Of a stretch of 8,888 nucleotides of DNA, positions 1 through 7,599 are shown in pieces. A program made the position numbers and the translations under genes. Under the pieces are notes generated by a model. The model made no database searches, had not been told where the DNA came from, and saw only the letters and a list, made by a program, of their open reading frames with translations. Source of the DNA: Lachnospiraceae bacterium (GTDB lineage Bacteria > Bacillota_A > Clostridia > Lachnospirales > Lachnospiraceae); NCBI GenBank assembly GCA_017540915.1, contig JAFYAD010000025.1, positions 1-8,888 on the forward strand, in the 5' to 3' direction. The stretch's first letter is position 1. Each line of letters starts with the position of its first letter.

Positions 1-452
1 ACTGAGTTTTCATCCATATAAAACTCATCACCGTTATTGACGAATTCATTGCCAAATACAGCAGCGCAGGCCACCACCACCGGGCATCCGCTGCCTGCCA
101 TCTCAGCGAGATATGCATCTCCGTCCGGATCCTGCGACTCACCTACATACAGCACGTCTATACCCACCACAGCCGGTGCATTTTCCGGATCGGCATTCAG
201 GATATTCAGCACATCTCCCATGGTCTCCCTGCCCCAGTAAGAGAAATTACCCATCATATCCAGCGCATACTGATCTATATTGATGAGTACTATATCCCCT
301 GGCAATGCCTTCGCCTTCTGGTACAACACATCTGACAGTGCGCTGTCCACGCTGTACAGGATATTGCTCAGAAAAAGTGCCGTGCACAGCACCGCTATGA
401 TACTGCCCACTATGATGTTTCTCAATATGCTGCTCTTCTTAAAAAAACTCAT
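1..452 (-). CDS. CHASE2-domain membrane sensor protein (N-terminal part, cut by window edge)
   Basis: The frame is open from an ATG at 450-452 to the left edge, giving 150 residues with no stop. An AAAGGA ribosome site at 460-465, 7 bases upstream, supports this start. Residues 1-10 are basic and polar (FFKKSS), residues 11-33 form one hydrophobic transmembrane segment, and the rest would face outside. The outer part fits the start of a CHASE2 domain: an SALSDVLYQ stretch, PGDIVLINIDQYALDMMG at residues 51-68, a YWGRETM segment where the family has its W-x-R motif, and a VVGIDVLYV strand at about 95-103. CHASE2 is a known extracellular sensing domain, usually followed by further membrane helices and a cytoplasmic output such as a nucleotide cyclase, GGDEF or kinase domain. 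That output lies outside the window and cannot be named. The gene is third in an operon behind two exported FecR-domain proteins (60-bp gap), so these proteins are plausible ligands or partners. CHASE2 assignment is fairly secure; signalling role is inferred. Confidence 0.8.
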   Translation of the reverse strand, partial: MSFFKKSSILRNIIVGSIIAVLCTALFLSNILYSVDSALSDVLYQKAKALPGDIVLINIDQYALDMMGNFSYWGRETMGDVLNILNADPENAPAVVGIDVLYVGESQDPDGDAYLAEMAGSGCPVVVACAAVFGNEFVNNGDEFYMDENS

Positions 453-512
453 CTTTTCGTCCTTTGTATTTTTTCACTTTACGATGTAAATACGACGCTT
501 ATACTCAGCTAT

Positions 513-3500
513 TTACAGATAATGGTACGGAACAGCCTCATTATATATAACCCCTGATACACTGTCATCCGAACTTTTAACTATTGTCATCTTATGGTTA
601 TGAACGGAACCGCTTTCTCCCTCGCAGCTGTATTTCAGCCCGAAGTTATCTGTCGCGGATGCCGAACTGCCACATGATAATGTATAGGTGATCTTATCTG
701 AACTGAAGGGATCCACCACTAAACCGGATATTGTAGCGGCGCTGAAATCCGTCTTATGATTCCACGAACTTCCATAGTTATCGTATCCGTAAAGATCGAT
801 CTTTCCGCCTCCAGATAACACGATATTAGAAATCTCAAGCCCTTCTCGGGGTTCGTTAACAGATTCTACACTCATACCATTCTCTATATTCATAAGCACA
901 AAGGACACCCCGATATACCCATGATCCGATACATCTATCGTACCTGTTTTTGATACTATTGTCGAAAATGCCGAAAAATCACTGTCACTGCCAGAACGTG
1001 TACAACTCATCCGATTATTGGCCGTGTAGAGATTTCCGTGAACTATCAGCTGTCCCTCATTGGTCAATGTTCCAAAGACCACGTAATTCGGGATTGTTGT
1101 AGCCGTAAACAAATAACTACCCGTTGACATATCTCCGTTCACAACCAGAGTTTTTCCCGCCTGAATAGTGAGATCCGTATCTAAAATAGCAACATTTCCC
1201 TCCGGAATGATGACTGTATCATATGTTTCAAACAGTTTTTCAAGAAAATACGATGTGATGTAATTATAATATTCGCACTCTATCGCTGCGTCAAAGTATA
1301 GACTTGTACATCTTGACTTATTATATTCCGAAGACTGCTTCTCTAAAGCGTCCGCAGAATAGACTCTGACCGTTTTACCCGTGGCATCAGTCGTATCCGC
1401 CTTATACCAAAGTGTTGAAAAGCGCTCATCACCATCATTCTCATTCTGACTGTAATTCCAGTGTTCTCCCCAGCCCTCCGGTCTTGCATCCAATTCGCAA
1501 TAAATGTGCTCGATATTCGAACATGACTTGAAGGGAGACTGACTCCAGGTGTTTCCGCTCACAGCAACAACCGATGAGGGAATTGATACTTCCTTGAGCT
1601 GAGTACAGCTCATAAACGCGTTATTCCCTATGTTTTTCAGACCGGAATTAAAAGAAACGCTCTTTAATTTGGTTGCGCAAAACGCAGCCGTTCCTATGGT
1701 CTCCAAATTCTTGTCAAAAGTCACGTCCTCAAGACTTGAACATCCGTTAAACGCCGTATCTCCAATGGTCTTTACATTTTCTCCGAATTCGACGGATGTT
1801 AGTGAGCTACAGCCATAAAAAGCGCTCAATTCCAGCGTCTCTACACCATCACCGATAACAACTGATGTAAGCCTTATGCAACCATTAAAGGTGCTTTCTT
1901 TTATAACCTCGACACCGTCTCCTATCTCAACGGATATCAATCCATTACAGCCACTAAATGCTTGCTCTCCCAGATATTTTACCGAATCCGGAATAATAAT
2001 CTCAGTCAACGCCGAACCTTGAAACGCATTGTCCCCTATGCGCTCTAACGTATCCGGTAATACAATTTTCTCCGGCGATATGGTAGGAAGATACGGCGTT
2101 CCAAATATTTCATCAGCAAGTTCCGTTACCTTGATATGTATGTCATAATACTCGAGAACGCCCGGTATTTCTATTTCAGGCACAGTTGTAGTCTGTACAT
2201 TGACATTTTCTTTCTTTATACATTTCACTATGGCATTCGGCGAAACAGAACCGTCATAACCATCGAGATTCGTCTCGAAATAGATTCCTTCAGGCAAGCC
2301 GTTACCGGATATTACCGGTGTGAGATAGCTTCCCTCAAGGGTCTTTGTAGTGATGGTGATCGCTGCACTGGGTCTGCCGGGTTTAGTTGTCTCGGTAGCC
2401 GCTAATCTTGCAAAGAAATAATAAGTCGTGCCCTGATCCAAGCCGGTAAATGTCCTGCTCTTCTGCCACTTATCATCATCTGTCGGTGCGTTTTCATCCG
2501 TGGACTTCGCATACTCTACCTCGTCCTCGGAAACCACTCTGCCCGGATCGTTGAAGACAGGAGTATCTATGCGCAATACGTCTGACTCACTGTGTTTTGT
2601 ATTTGCCAGGGTGATCTTTCCGCCTGCCGCATTGATAAGTCCGTTTGTAAAACCAACGCTTGCAAGTGTTGTAACCGGCTCCAATGTAACGGTATTAAAT
2701 CCGATCTGTCTGTCAACCGGTTCTGCCGGAGCAGCCGTGATCTCAGTCTGTGTCTGCTTTTCAACCGTAACGGCAACTCGAGAGGATTCCTTTTTGGAAA
2801 CCTTTGTCTCATCTGCTTTTGCTTTTGATGTTACGACACAATAATAGTACTTTGTGCCTATGGTGCTTTCCGGTGTGTAATCCTTTGCTGTGGCACCGTC
2901 TATTGCATTACCTGTTACAACATCATTATCCGCCATATACCACTGATATGTTGTGATAGCGTCAGCGCTGTCGATCTCGGCATTTACAGACAACGTATCC
3001 AAAACATCACCGTATGTGTAATTTCCGCCTCCGGTTACGGATGCAACAGTGATAACAGGTGCTGCAGTCTGCGTGGCTGTATTGCCGGCATTTCCGCCGC
3101 CTCCGCCACCGCCGGCACCGCCGCCTCCGCTGCTCTCTTCCTCAGCCCTATTGGAAGTAACCGCAGGGCGATTGGGTGAAACAGAATTTGGTGTTACCGG
3201 AGTTCCCAAGGTGATATAGGTTCCCTTATCTCCCAACCTCTTGTATATCTCCAGTATTTTGTCGACATCCAAAACACCGACTTTTCGCAAACGGTTCTGG
3301 ATATCCAGGTTTCTGCCGATCTCAATGACAACATAATCAGGTATGTTTTCTTCCGTAAACTTCTCGGGAATAACTTCCGGAACCTGGGTGTCATTTTCTT
3401 TATCGAATTTCGCTTTTACGCGGCGGCATACACCTTTCTCGCCCGCCTGTATAAACACCGACTTGCTGTTTCCGATCTTGTCATCGATAGAAGTAAGCTC

Positions 3501-3986
3501 GACTTTGCCTTCCAGAATGTATATCTCCGATTCCGTCTCGGAGATCTTATCTGCAAACCCGATGGTACCTCTGACACCTGTCACCATGGTGGATGTACGG
3601 ATATTTAAGGACTCCTTTTTTGCCAGGGGAACCGTAACGTTAAACATAAGGCTTCCGGAATTGACAAAAACCTCATTTTCCGTGCCGTTCTGTTTTATGG
3701 TGACAGACGAGCTCTCGTCCACCTTCACCGCCTTGGTGCTGTCAAGACTGATGTAGGCGTAACTGCTCTTATCGGTGCTTAAGTCATCACCATTGTAGAG
3801 CTTCATGCCGGCCTTTATTGTCTTAGCCGTACCGTTGGCGTTTTTAAGTGTCGCCGATCCCTCGGTCTGCTCAAGCCTTAATGTTGTGGCTTTTGCCGTA
3901 GCCGCGCCGATCATGGTGGTGTTCATGTTGGACACCACCATTGCTACAGCCAGTATTAATGCTGTAAGTTTTTTACCGGATTTCAT
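513..3986 (-). CDS. Secreted FecR / Ig-like / FN3-like / BspA-type LRR surface protein (paralogue 2)
   Basis: The 1157-residue product starts with a Sec signal peptide (MKSGKK, hydrophobic 8-28, likely cut in the GAATAKA region near 30-33). A FecR domain covers about 34-190 and includes TMVTGVRGTIG, the typical FecR core. A charged helical stretch follows (205-260), then TPVTPNSVS, a Gly-rich hinge (287-298), an Ig-like domain (about 311-410, YQWY and YYYCVV), an FN3-like domain (about 428-548, VEYAKS and TYYFFAR), BspA-type LRRs with 23-residue period (about 643-804) and a beta-rich C-terminal region (about 915-1150, YDTVIIPE and NGDMST). No lipobox, LPXTG or C-terminal membrane helix is seen, so it is either released or held by another protein. 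An AGGGA ribosome site lies 9 bases before the ATG. It lies 32 bp behind its paralogue and 60 bp before the CHASE2 gene. FecR domains outside iron regulation occur in exported proteins; binding or sensing is inferred. It is not a classical anti-sigma FecR, since the FecR domain is exported at the N terminus. Confidence 0.9.
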   Translation of the reverse strand: MKSGKKLTALILAVAMVVSNMNTTMIGAATAKATTLRLEQTEGSATLKNANGTAKTIKAGMKLYNGDDLSTDKSSYAYISLDSTKAVKVDESSSVTIKQNGTENEVFVNSGSLMFNVTVPLAKKESLNIRTSTMVTGVRGTIGFADKISETESEIYILEGKVELTSIDDKIGNSKSVFIQAGEKGVCRRVKAKFDKENDTQVPEVIPEKFTEENIPDYVVIEIGRNLDIQNRLRKVGVLDVDKILEIYKRLGDKGTYITLGTPVTPNSVSPNRPAVTSNRAEEESSGGGGAGGGGGGGNAGNTATQTAAPVITVASVTGGGNYTYGDVLDTLSVNAEIDSADAITTYQWYMADNDVVTGNAIDGATAKDYTPESTIGTKYYYCVVTSKAKADETKVSKKESSRVAVTVEKQTQTEITAAPAEPVDRQIGFNTVTLEPVTTLASVGFTNGLINAAGGKITLANTKHSESDVLRIDTPVFNDPGRVVSEDEVEYAKSTDENAPTDDDKWQKSRTFTGLDQGTTYYFFARLAATETTKPGRPSAAITITTKTLEGSYLTPVISGNGLPEGIYFETNLDGYDGSVSPNAIVKCIKKENVNVQTTTVPEIEIPGVLEYYDIHIKVTELADEIFGTPYLPTISPEKIVLPDTLERIGDNAFQGSALTEIIIPDSVKYLGEQAFSGCNGLISVEIGDGVEVIKESTFNGCIRLTSVVIGDGVETLELSAFYGCSSLTSVEFGENVKTIGDTAFNGCSSLEDVTFDKNLETIGTAAFCATKLKSVSFNSGLKNIGNNAFMSCTQLKEVSIPSSVVAVSGNTWSQSPFKSCSNIEHIYCELDARPEGWGEHWNYSQNENDGDERFSTLWYKADTTDATGKTVRVYSADALEKQSSEYNKSRCTSLYFDAAIECEYYNYITSYFLEKLFETYDTVIIPEGNVAILDTDLTIQAGKTLVVNGDMSTGSYLFTATTIPNYVVFGTLTNEGQLIVHGNLYTANNRMSCTRSGSDSDFSAFSTIVSKTGTIDVSDHGYIGVSFVLMNIENGMSVESVNEPREGLEISNIVLSGGGKIDLYGYDNYGSSWNHKTDFSAATISGLVVDPFSSDKITYTLSCGSSASATDNFGLKYSCEGESGSVHNHKMTIVKSSDDSVSGVIYNEAVPYHYL
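1575..2060 (-). repeat. BspA-type LRR tandem repeat region, about 7 units (paralogue 2)
   Basis: Coding repeat of 69 bp (23 residues) with the pattern I-P-x-S/T-V-x-x-I-G-x-x-A-F-x-G-C-x-x-L-x-x-V at residues about 643-804. AF or TF positions recur every 23 residues (GDNAF, GEQAF, KESTF, ELSAF, GDTAF, GTAAF, GNNAF). This is the LRR_5 / Treponema-BspA class, common in surface proteins of gut bacteria and usually linked to adhesion. Between the shared borders PDTLE and PSSVVAVSG the region spans 159 residues, against 113 in the paralogue. Confidence 0.88.
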
Positions 3987-4018
3987 AAAATTTGTTCCCT
4001 ATCTTTTTTCACTGATCT

Positions 4019-7000
4019 TTAATGTTCATCATATACTACGCCGGTATAGGTTTCTGTACTGTCCAGTATCTGAACTCTGAAATGTTCTTCCGTATTATTA
4101 TAGAAATGTTCAAATTTCAACTTAAAGCTTCCAGTACTATCTGCATCGGCTGCCTTTCTAAGGATAGTCTGATCTGAATTATTGAACTGTTCACCTGTCA
4201 TACCGGCTATACTGTCAGGTGTAAAGTTGACCCCATGATTGAGCGACCCATTCAAACCATTGATCTCAACAATGCCGCTTGACGTTATCGTCAGATCACT
4301 GCAATCCAGACCACTGAAACCTGAATAGTCAGTATTAGGATTTGTTTGTTGGTTATAAGTCGAATAAAATATTGTCACCTTTCCGGATACGACCATTTTC
4401 CCCGAAGAAATGATCGTTGAAGACATCTTATCCTCATGATCTGCCACGGTTGTGTCCGTTATCACCATCTGTTGATTTGAGGTAAACAGATTTCCCTTAA
4501 TCAGTACAGTTCCATAATTAGTCAAATTACCATACGCAGTATTCTCCTGAACATAACTCATACTTCCGTCCATTACCTCATCAAAGTTTTCTGTCGACAT
4601 ATCTCCCTTAATATCCAATGTCTTACCGGCAGGTATGGTAAGGTCTTCATCCAGTATTGCGATATTCTGCTCAGGAATAATAACCGTGTCATAAATGCTA
4701 AACATTTTTTTCAAAAATCTCGAATCTATAAACCCTGAATAAGTATTGTTATTAGTCGAAGTCGAGCTATCCGGAAAAGCCAGACCGGTTGCAGCTACCT
4801 CTGCATTTTGTACTCCTCCGGAATAATTTGACACTTTAGCTTCCGGCGAATACACCCTTACCACCGACGGATCATTCGGATCTTCCTCGTAATAGTATAC
4901 AGGGATTGTTTCATCTGACATATTTGTAATTATGTTCGAATCTGGATCTCGTTCAATCAACCGTTTTTTATTCCATCCATCCAGCCAACTATCCAGTGCA
5001 CTACTTCTGGCATAATAAATCGCAGCTACTCCTGCTGATTCATAAGCCATATAAAACGGGCTATTTGAGTTTCCATCATTTCCACTGACTGCGGTAATCG
5101 TTGAGGGAAAAGTTATTTCAGAAAACGGACAGTTTACAAACGCACTTTCTCCGATATACTTTAATCCCTCGTTCAGAGTAATATTCGAAAGCCCCCAACA
5201 ACTAAAGAATGCCTGTCCACCTATGGTTTCCACATTATCACCGAGAACAACATTATTCAGGCTACTGCATCCATAAAACGCACTATTTCCAATTTTTTTC
5301 AGATTCTTTCCAAAATGTACCATCTGAAGAGACGTACAGCTATGGAATGCAGAATCACCTATCTCGATAACTGAATCCGGTATAGTCACAGATGTCAATT
5401 CTCTATGATAGAACGCACCATAATCTATCTTTTCAATTGTATCAGGAATAACAACTTTGCTAAAGCTTAAAGAACCACACCCGGCGTTATCGCTAAAACC
5501 ATAAATCTCTGTTACTTTTATATCCATATCATAGACACGGATACTTTCCGGAATAGTAATGCTACCCACATCAAGCGTAAGACCGGACTCACCTTGTACT
5601 ATAGCATTCGGCGACACTGTTCCATCATAACCTGTCAGATCAAATGTATAATACAGATGATTTGTCGAATCAGTATAATCTCTGACCGCATTTCCGGCCT
5701 TTGTCCAGATCTCTATCGGATCACTTGGTGCACCTGCAAATGTGGAACCTGTGGCTGAAGCCCTTGCAAAGAAGTAATAAGGTGTGCCCATGGCAAGTCC
5801 GTTAAATGTCCTGTCAGTCTGCCATTCGTCATCATCTGTGGGTGCTGTAGCTGTAGTGGATTTTGCATACTCCACCTCACCTTCTACAGACGAAGTATTG
5901 GAAACCGGGGCGTTAAACACAACAGTCTCTGCCCGAAGTGACTCAGAAGCCTGTGCACTGTGACTTACTCCTGTCAGCTTTATCTTGCTGCCCGCTTCAT
6001 TGATACTGCCGTCTATTGAGCCTACGCTTGCCAGGCTGACGGGGTTTAATGTTATGGATGTAAAACCGATATTCGCATCACCCGGTTGAGACAGAGCTTC
6101 CGTAACCTTGGTCGAGGGCTGCTTTACAGCTACCACAACCCTGTTGGTCTCCTTAAGCGATTCTGCAGTCGAAGACGATGACTCCTTAGACCTTACAACA
6201 CAATAAAAATACCTTGTACCAAGAACAGAATCCGGTGTATATGTGGTATCTGTAGCACCGTTTACAGCCGTACCCGCCCCATCAGCGCTGTTTGCCACAT
6301 ACCACTGATAGGTGGTATAGGCACCGGCTTTATCTACCTCAGCGGTCACTGAAAGTGCGCCTATAGGCTCACCTTCTGCGTAAACTCCACCGCCGTTTAC
6401 GGTTGCAAGAGTTATGGAAGGTGCTGCAGCAGGACTTGGAACGGAGCCACCGCCACCTCCGCCGCCTGCACCACCGCCGCCTCCTCCGCCGCCTCCGGCT
6501 TCATTATTGGAAACGGTGTTGGGTGTAACAGGTTTATTGGCAGAAACGCTGTTCGGTGTAACAGGCGTTCCTATGGTGATGAAGGTCCCCTTATCTCCGA
6601 GAGTCCTGTATCTTGCCAGTATCTTCTCTACATCAAATACCCCGTCTTTTCTGAGACGCTCCTGAATATCAAGGTTACGTCCTATCTCGATGACCGCAAA
6701 ATCAGGTATATCATCCTCGGTGATCTTTTCCGCTTTGACCTGTGGAACCTGCAGATCACTGTTCTTCTCAAACTTTGCCTTCACACGGCGACATACACCC
6801 TTTTCTCCGGCAGATATAAACACGGATCTACTCTTTCCTGTCTTGCTGTCGATGGATGTAAGTTCTACCTTTCCCTCGAGAATCGCGATTTCGGACTCTT
6901 CCTCAGAGATCTTTTTGGCATACCCTATGGTACCCCTGACACCCGTCACCATGGTAGATGTACGGATGTTGAGAGATTCCTTTTTGGTCAAAGGAACCGT

Positions 7001-7351
7001 CACATTGAAAATAAGGCTTCCGGAATTTACCATTACCTCATTCTGAGTACCGCTCTGCTTGATGCTGACAGATGAGCTCTCATCCATCTTAACAGCCTTT
7101 GTGCCGTCAAGGCTGATATAAGCGTAACTGCTCTTATCCGTCGTAACGTCATCGCCATTGTACAGCTTCATCCCCGCCTTTATGGTCTTGGCTATACCAT
7201 TGGCGTTCTTTAGCGTTGCAGTGCCTTCTGTCTGCTCAAGCCTCAATGTGGTAGCCTTTGCCGTGGCTGCTCCCAGCATGATGTTTCCGGTATTCGGTAT
7301 CACCATCATCATAGCCAGTACGAGCGCCGTCAATCTCCTCATCGATCTCAT
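4019..7351 (-). CDS. Secreted FecR / Ig-like / FN3-like / BspA-type LRR surface protein (paralogue 1)
   Basis: The 1110-residue product has the same domain order as the gene behind it. It has a signal peptide (MRSMRR, hydrophobic 7-28), a FecR domain at about 34-190 (TMVTGVRGTIGY), a charged helical link (205-260) and a PVTPNSVS / PVTPNTVS repeat. A Gly-rich hinge follows (286-302), then an Ig-like domain (about 312-411, TYQWY and YFYCVV) and an FN3-like domain (about 428-552). LRRs cover about 635-750 and a beta-rich C-terminal region about 880-1105 (YDTVIIPE, KGDMST, LTNYGTV). The ATG at 7349-7351 is chosen because AAAGGAG lies 7 bases upstream; the in-frame Met4 would sit too far from it. 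It is the first gene of the operon, behind the promoter at 7445-7474. By eye, residues 31-190 match the paralogue at about 139 of 160 positions without gaps, while the LRR and C-terminal parts are much more diverged. No membrane anchor or sorting motif is visible. Export is well supported; adhesion or ligand sensing is inference from domain content. Confidence 0.9.
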   Translation of the reverse strand: MRSMRRLTALVLAMMMVIPNTGNIMLGAATAKATTLRLEQTEGTATLKNANGIAKTIKAGMKLYNGDDVTTDKSSYAYISLDGTKAVKMDESSSVSIKQSGTQNEVMVNSGSLIFNVTVPLTKKESLNIRTSTMVTGVRGTIGYAKKISEEESEIAILEGKVELTSIDSKTGKSRSVFISAGEKGVCRRVKAKFEKNSDLQVPQVKAEKITEDDIPDFAVIEIGRNLDIQERLRKDGVFDVEKILARYRTLGDKGTFITIGTPVTPNSVSANKPVTPNTVSNNEAGGGGGGGGGAGGGGGGGSVPSPAAAPSITLATVNGGGVYAEGEPIGALSVTAEVDKAGAYTTYQWYVANSADGAGTAVNGATDTTYTPDSVLGTRYFYCVVRSKESSSSTAESLKETNRVVVAVKQPSTKVTEALSQPGDANIGFTSITLNPVSLASVGSIDGSINEAGSKIKLTGVSHSAQASESLRAETVVFNAPVSNTSSVEGEVEYAKSTTATAPTDDDEWQTDRTFNGLAMGTPYYFFARASATGSTFAGAPSDPIEIWTKAGNAVRDYTDSTNHLYYTFDLTGYDGTVSPNAIVQGESGLTLDVGSITIPESIRVYDMDIKVTEIYGFSDNAGCGSLSFSKVVIPDTIEKIDYGAFYHRELTSVTIPDSVIEIGDSAFHSCTSLQMVHFGKNLKKIGNSAFYGCSSLNNVVLGDNVETIGGQAFFSCWGLSNITLNEGLKYIGESAFVNCPFSEITFPSTITAVSGNDGNSNSPFYMAYESAGVAAIYYARSSALDSWLDGWNKKRLIERDPDSNIITNMSDETIPVYYYEEDPNDPSVVRVYSPEAKVSNYSGGVQNAEVAATGLAFPDSSTSTNNNTYSGFIDSRFLKKMFSIYDTVIIPEQNIAILDEDLTIPAGKTLDIKGDMSTENFDEVMDGSMSYVQENTAYGNLTNYGTVLIKGNLFTSNQQMVITDTTVADHEDKMSSTIISSGKMVVSGKVTIFYSTYNQQTNPNTDYSGFSGLDCSDLTITSSGIVEINGLNGSLNHGVNFTPDSIAGMTGEQFNNSDQTILRKAADADSTGSFKLKFEHFYNNTEEHFRVQILDSTETYTGVVYDEH
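5102..5449 (-). repeat. BspA-type LRR tandem repeat region, about 5 units (paralogue 1)
   Basis: Coding repeat of 69 bp (23 residues) at residues about 635-750, with recurring AF positions (YGAF, DSAF, NSAF, GQAF, ESAF) and I-P-D-S-V / L-x-x-I-G spacing. It belongs to the same LRR_5 / BspA class as in the paralogue but has two units fewer. The DNA here is visibly AT-richer than the FecR-coding part of the same gene. Confidence 0.86.
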
Positions 7352-7444
7352 ATTGATACTCCTTTACTCTGAAAAAACATACCATTCCATCAAATAGTTC
7401 TATCACTACAAATGAGTTCCCCTGAAAGAAAGACTTACAGAAAA

Positions 7445-7474
7445 ATTATACCATTTCTGTCCTCTGTCATGCAA
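7445..7474 (-). promoter_or_regulatory. Predicted sigma-A promoter (extended -10) of the FecR/CHASE2 operon
   Basis: On the minus strand a perfect TATAAT lies at 7445-7450, preceded by TGG (7451-7453), which makes it an extended -10. A weak -35, TTGCAT (7469-7474), sits 18 bases upstream. The start point would be near 7438, leaving a leader of about 85 bases before the first ATG. I saw no operator or riboswitch in that leader. The -35 lies just downstream of the T-tract of the rnf terminator. Confidence 0.68.
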
Positions 7475-7475
7475 C

Positions 7476-7518
7476 AAAAAAAGCCCCCGAAATACAGTAT
7501 AAAACTGTATCCTGGGGG
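7476..7518 (-). terminator. Rho-independent terminator of the rnf operon
   Basis: Read on the minus strand, GGGGG's complement at 7514-7518 pairs with 7484-7488, and a 7-bp inner stem (7504-7510 with 7492-7498) closes a 5-base loop. The two parts are joined by one A-C mismatch and two G-U pairs. A run of seven T follows at 7476-7482. It lies 62 bases past the rnfB stop and reads in the same direction, so it ends the rnf transcript before the next operon's promoter. Confidence 0.9.
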
Positions 7519-7522
7519 TGAT

Positions 7523-7599
7523 TATCCAAAACACAATACTCGCATACGGCTCTGCCGATGTTTTCCAAAACCCGATACTCTTATACAGCTCTGGCGATG
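7523..7599 (-). repeat. 39-bp direct duplication of the rnfB 3' end
   Basis: Segments 7562-7599 and 7523-7560 align without gaps over 38 bases with 7 mismatches (31/38 by eye), at a period of 39. The first segment carries the last rnfB codons (IARAV and stop). The second lies wholly after the stop, and its stop position reads TGC instead of TAA. Hence the copy beyond the gene is a decayed duplicate of the gene's end. Confidence 0.85.

Noticed and set aside
3343..3756. Plus-strand open frame with a matching counterpart at 6690-7046
   Set aside because: The two predicted proteins resemble each other only because they lie opposite the highly conserved FecR-coding DNA. The minus-strand genes have signal peptides, domains and ribosome sites; these have none.
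6414..6665. Plus-strand frame with a long proline run
   Set aside because: The prolines are the reverse reading of the glycine codons in the hinge of the minus-strand protein.
513..7351. Classical FecIR-type iron signalling locus
   Set aside because: There is no ECF sigma factor or TonB receptor, and the FecR domains directly follow signal peptides instead of a cytoplasmic anti-sigma segment.
7352..7400. Second promoter with TGG-TATGTT on the minus strand near 7378
   Set aside because: It repeats part of the upstream -10 context but has only 4 of 6 consensus bases and no -35 at suitable distance.
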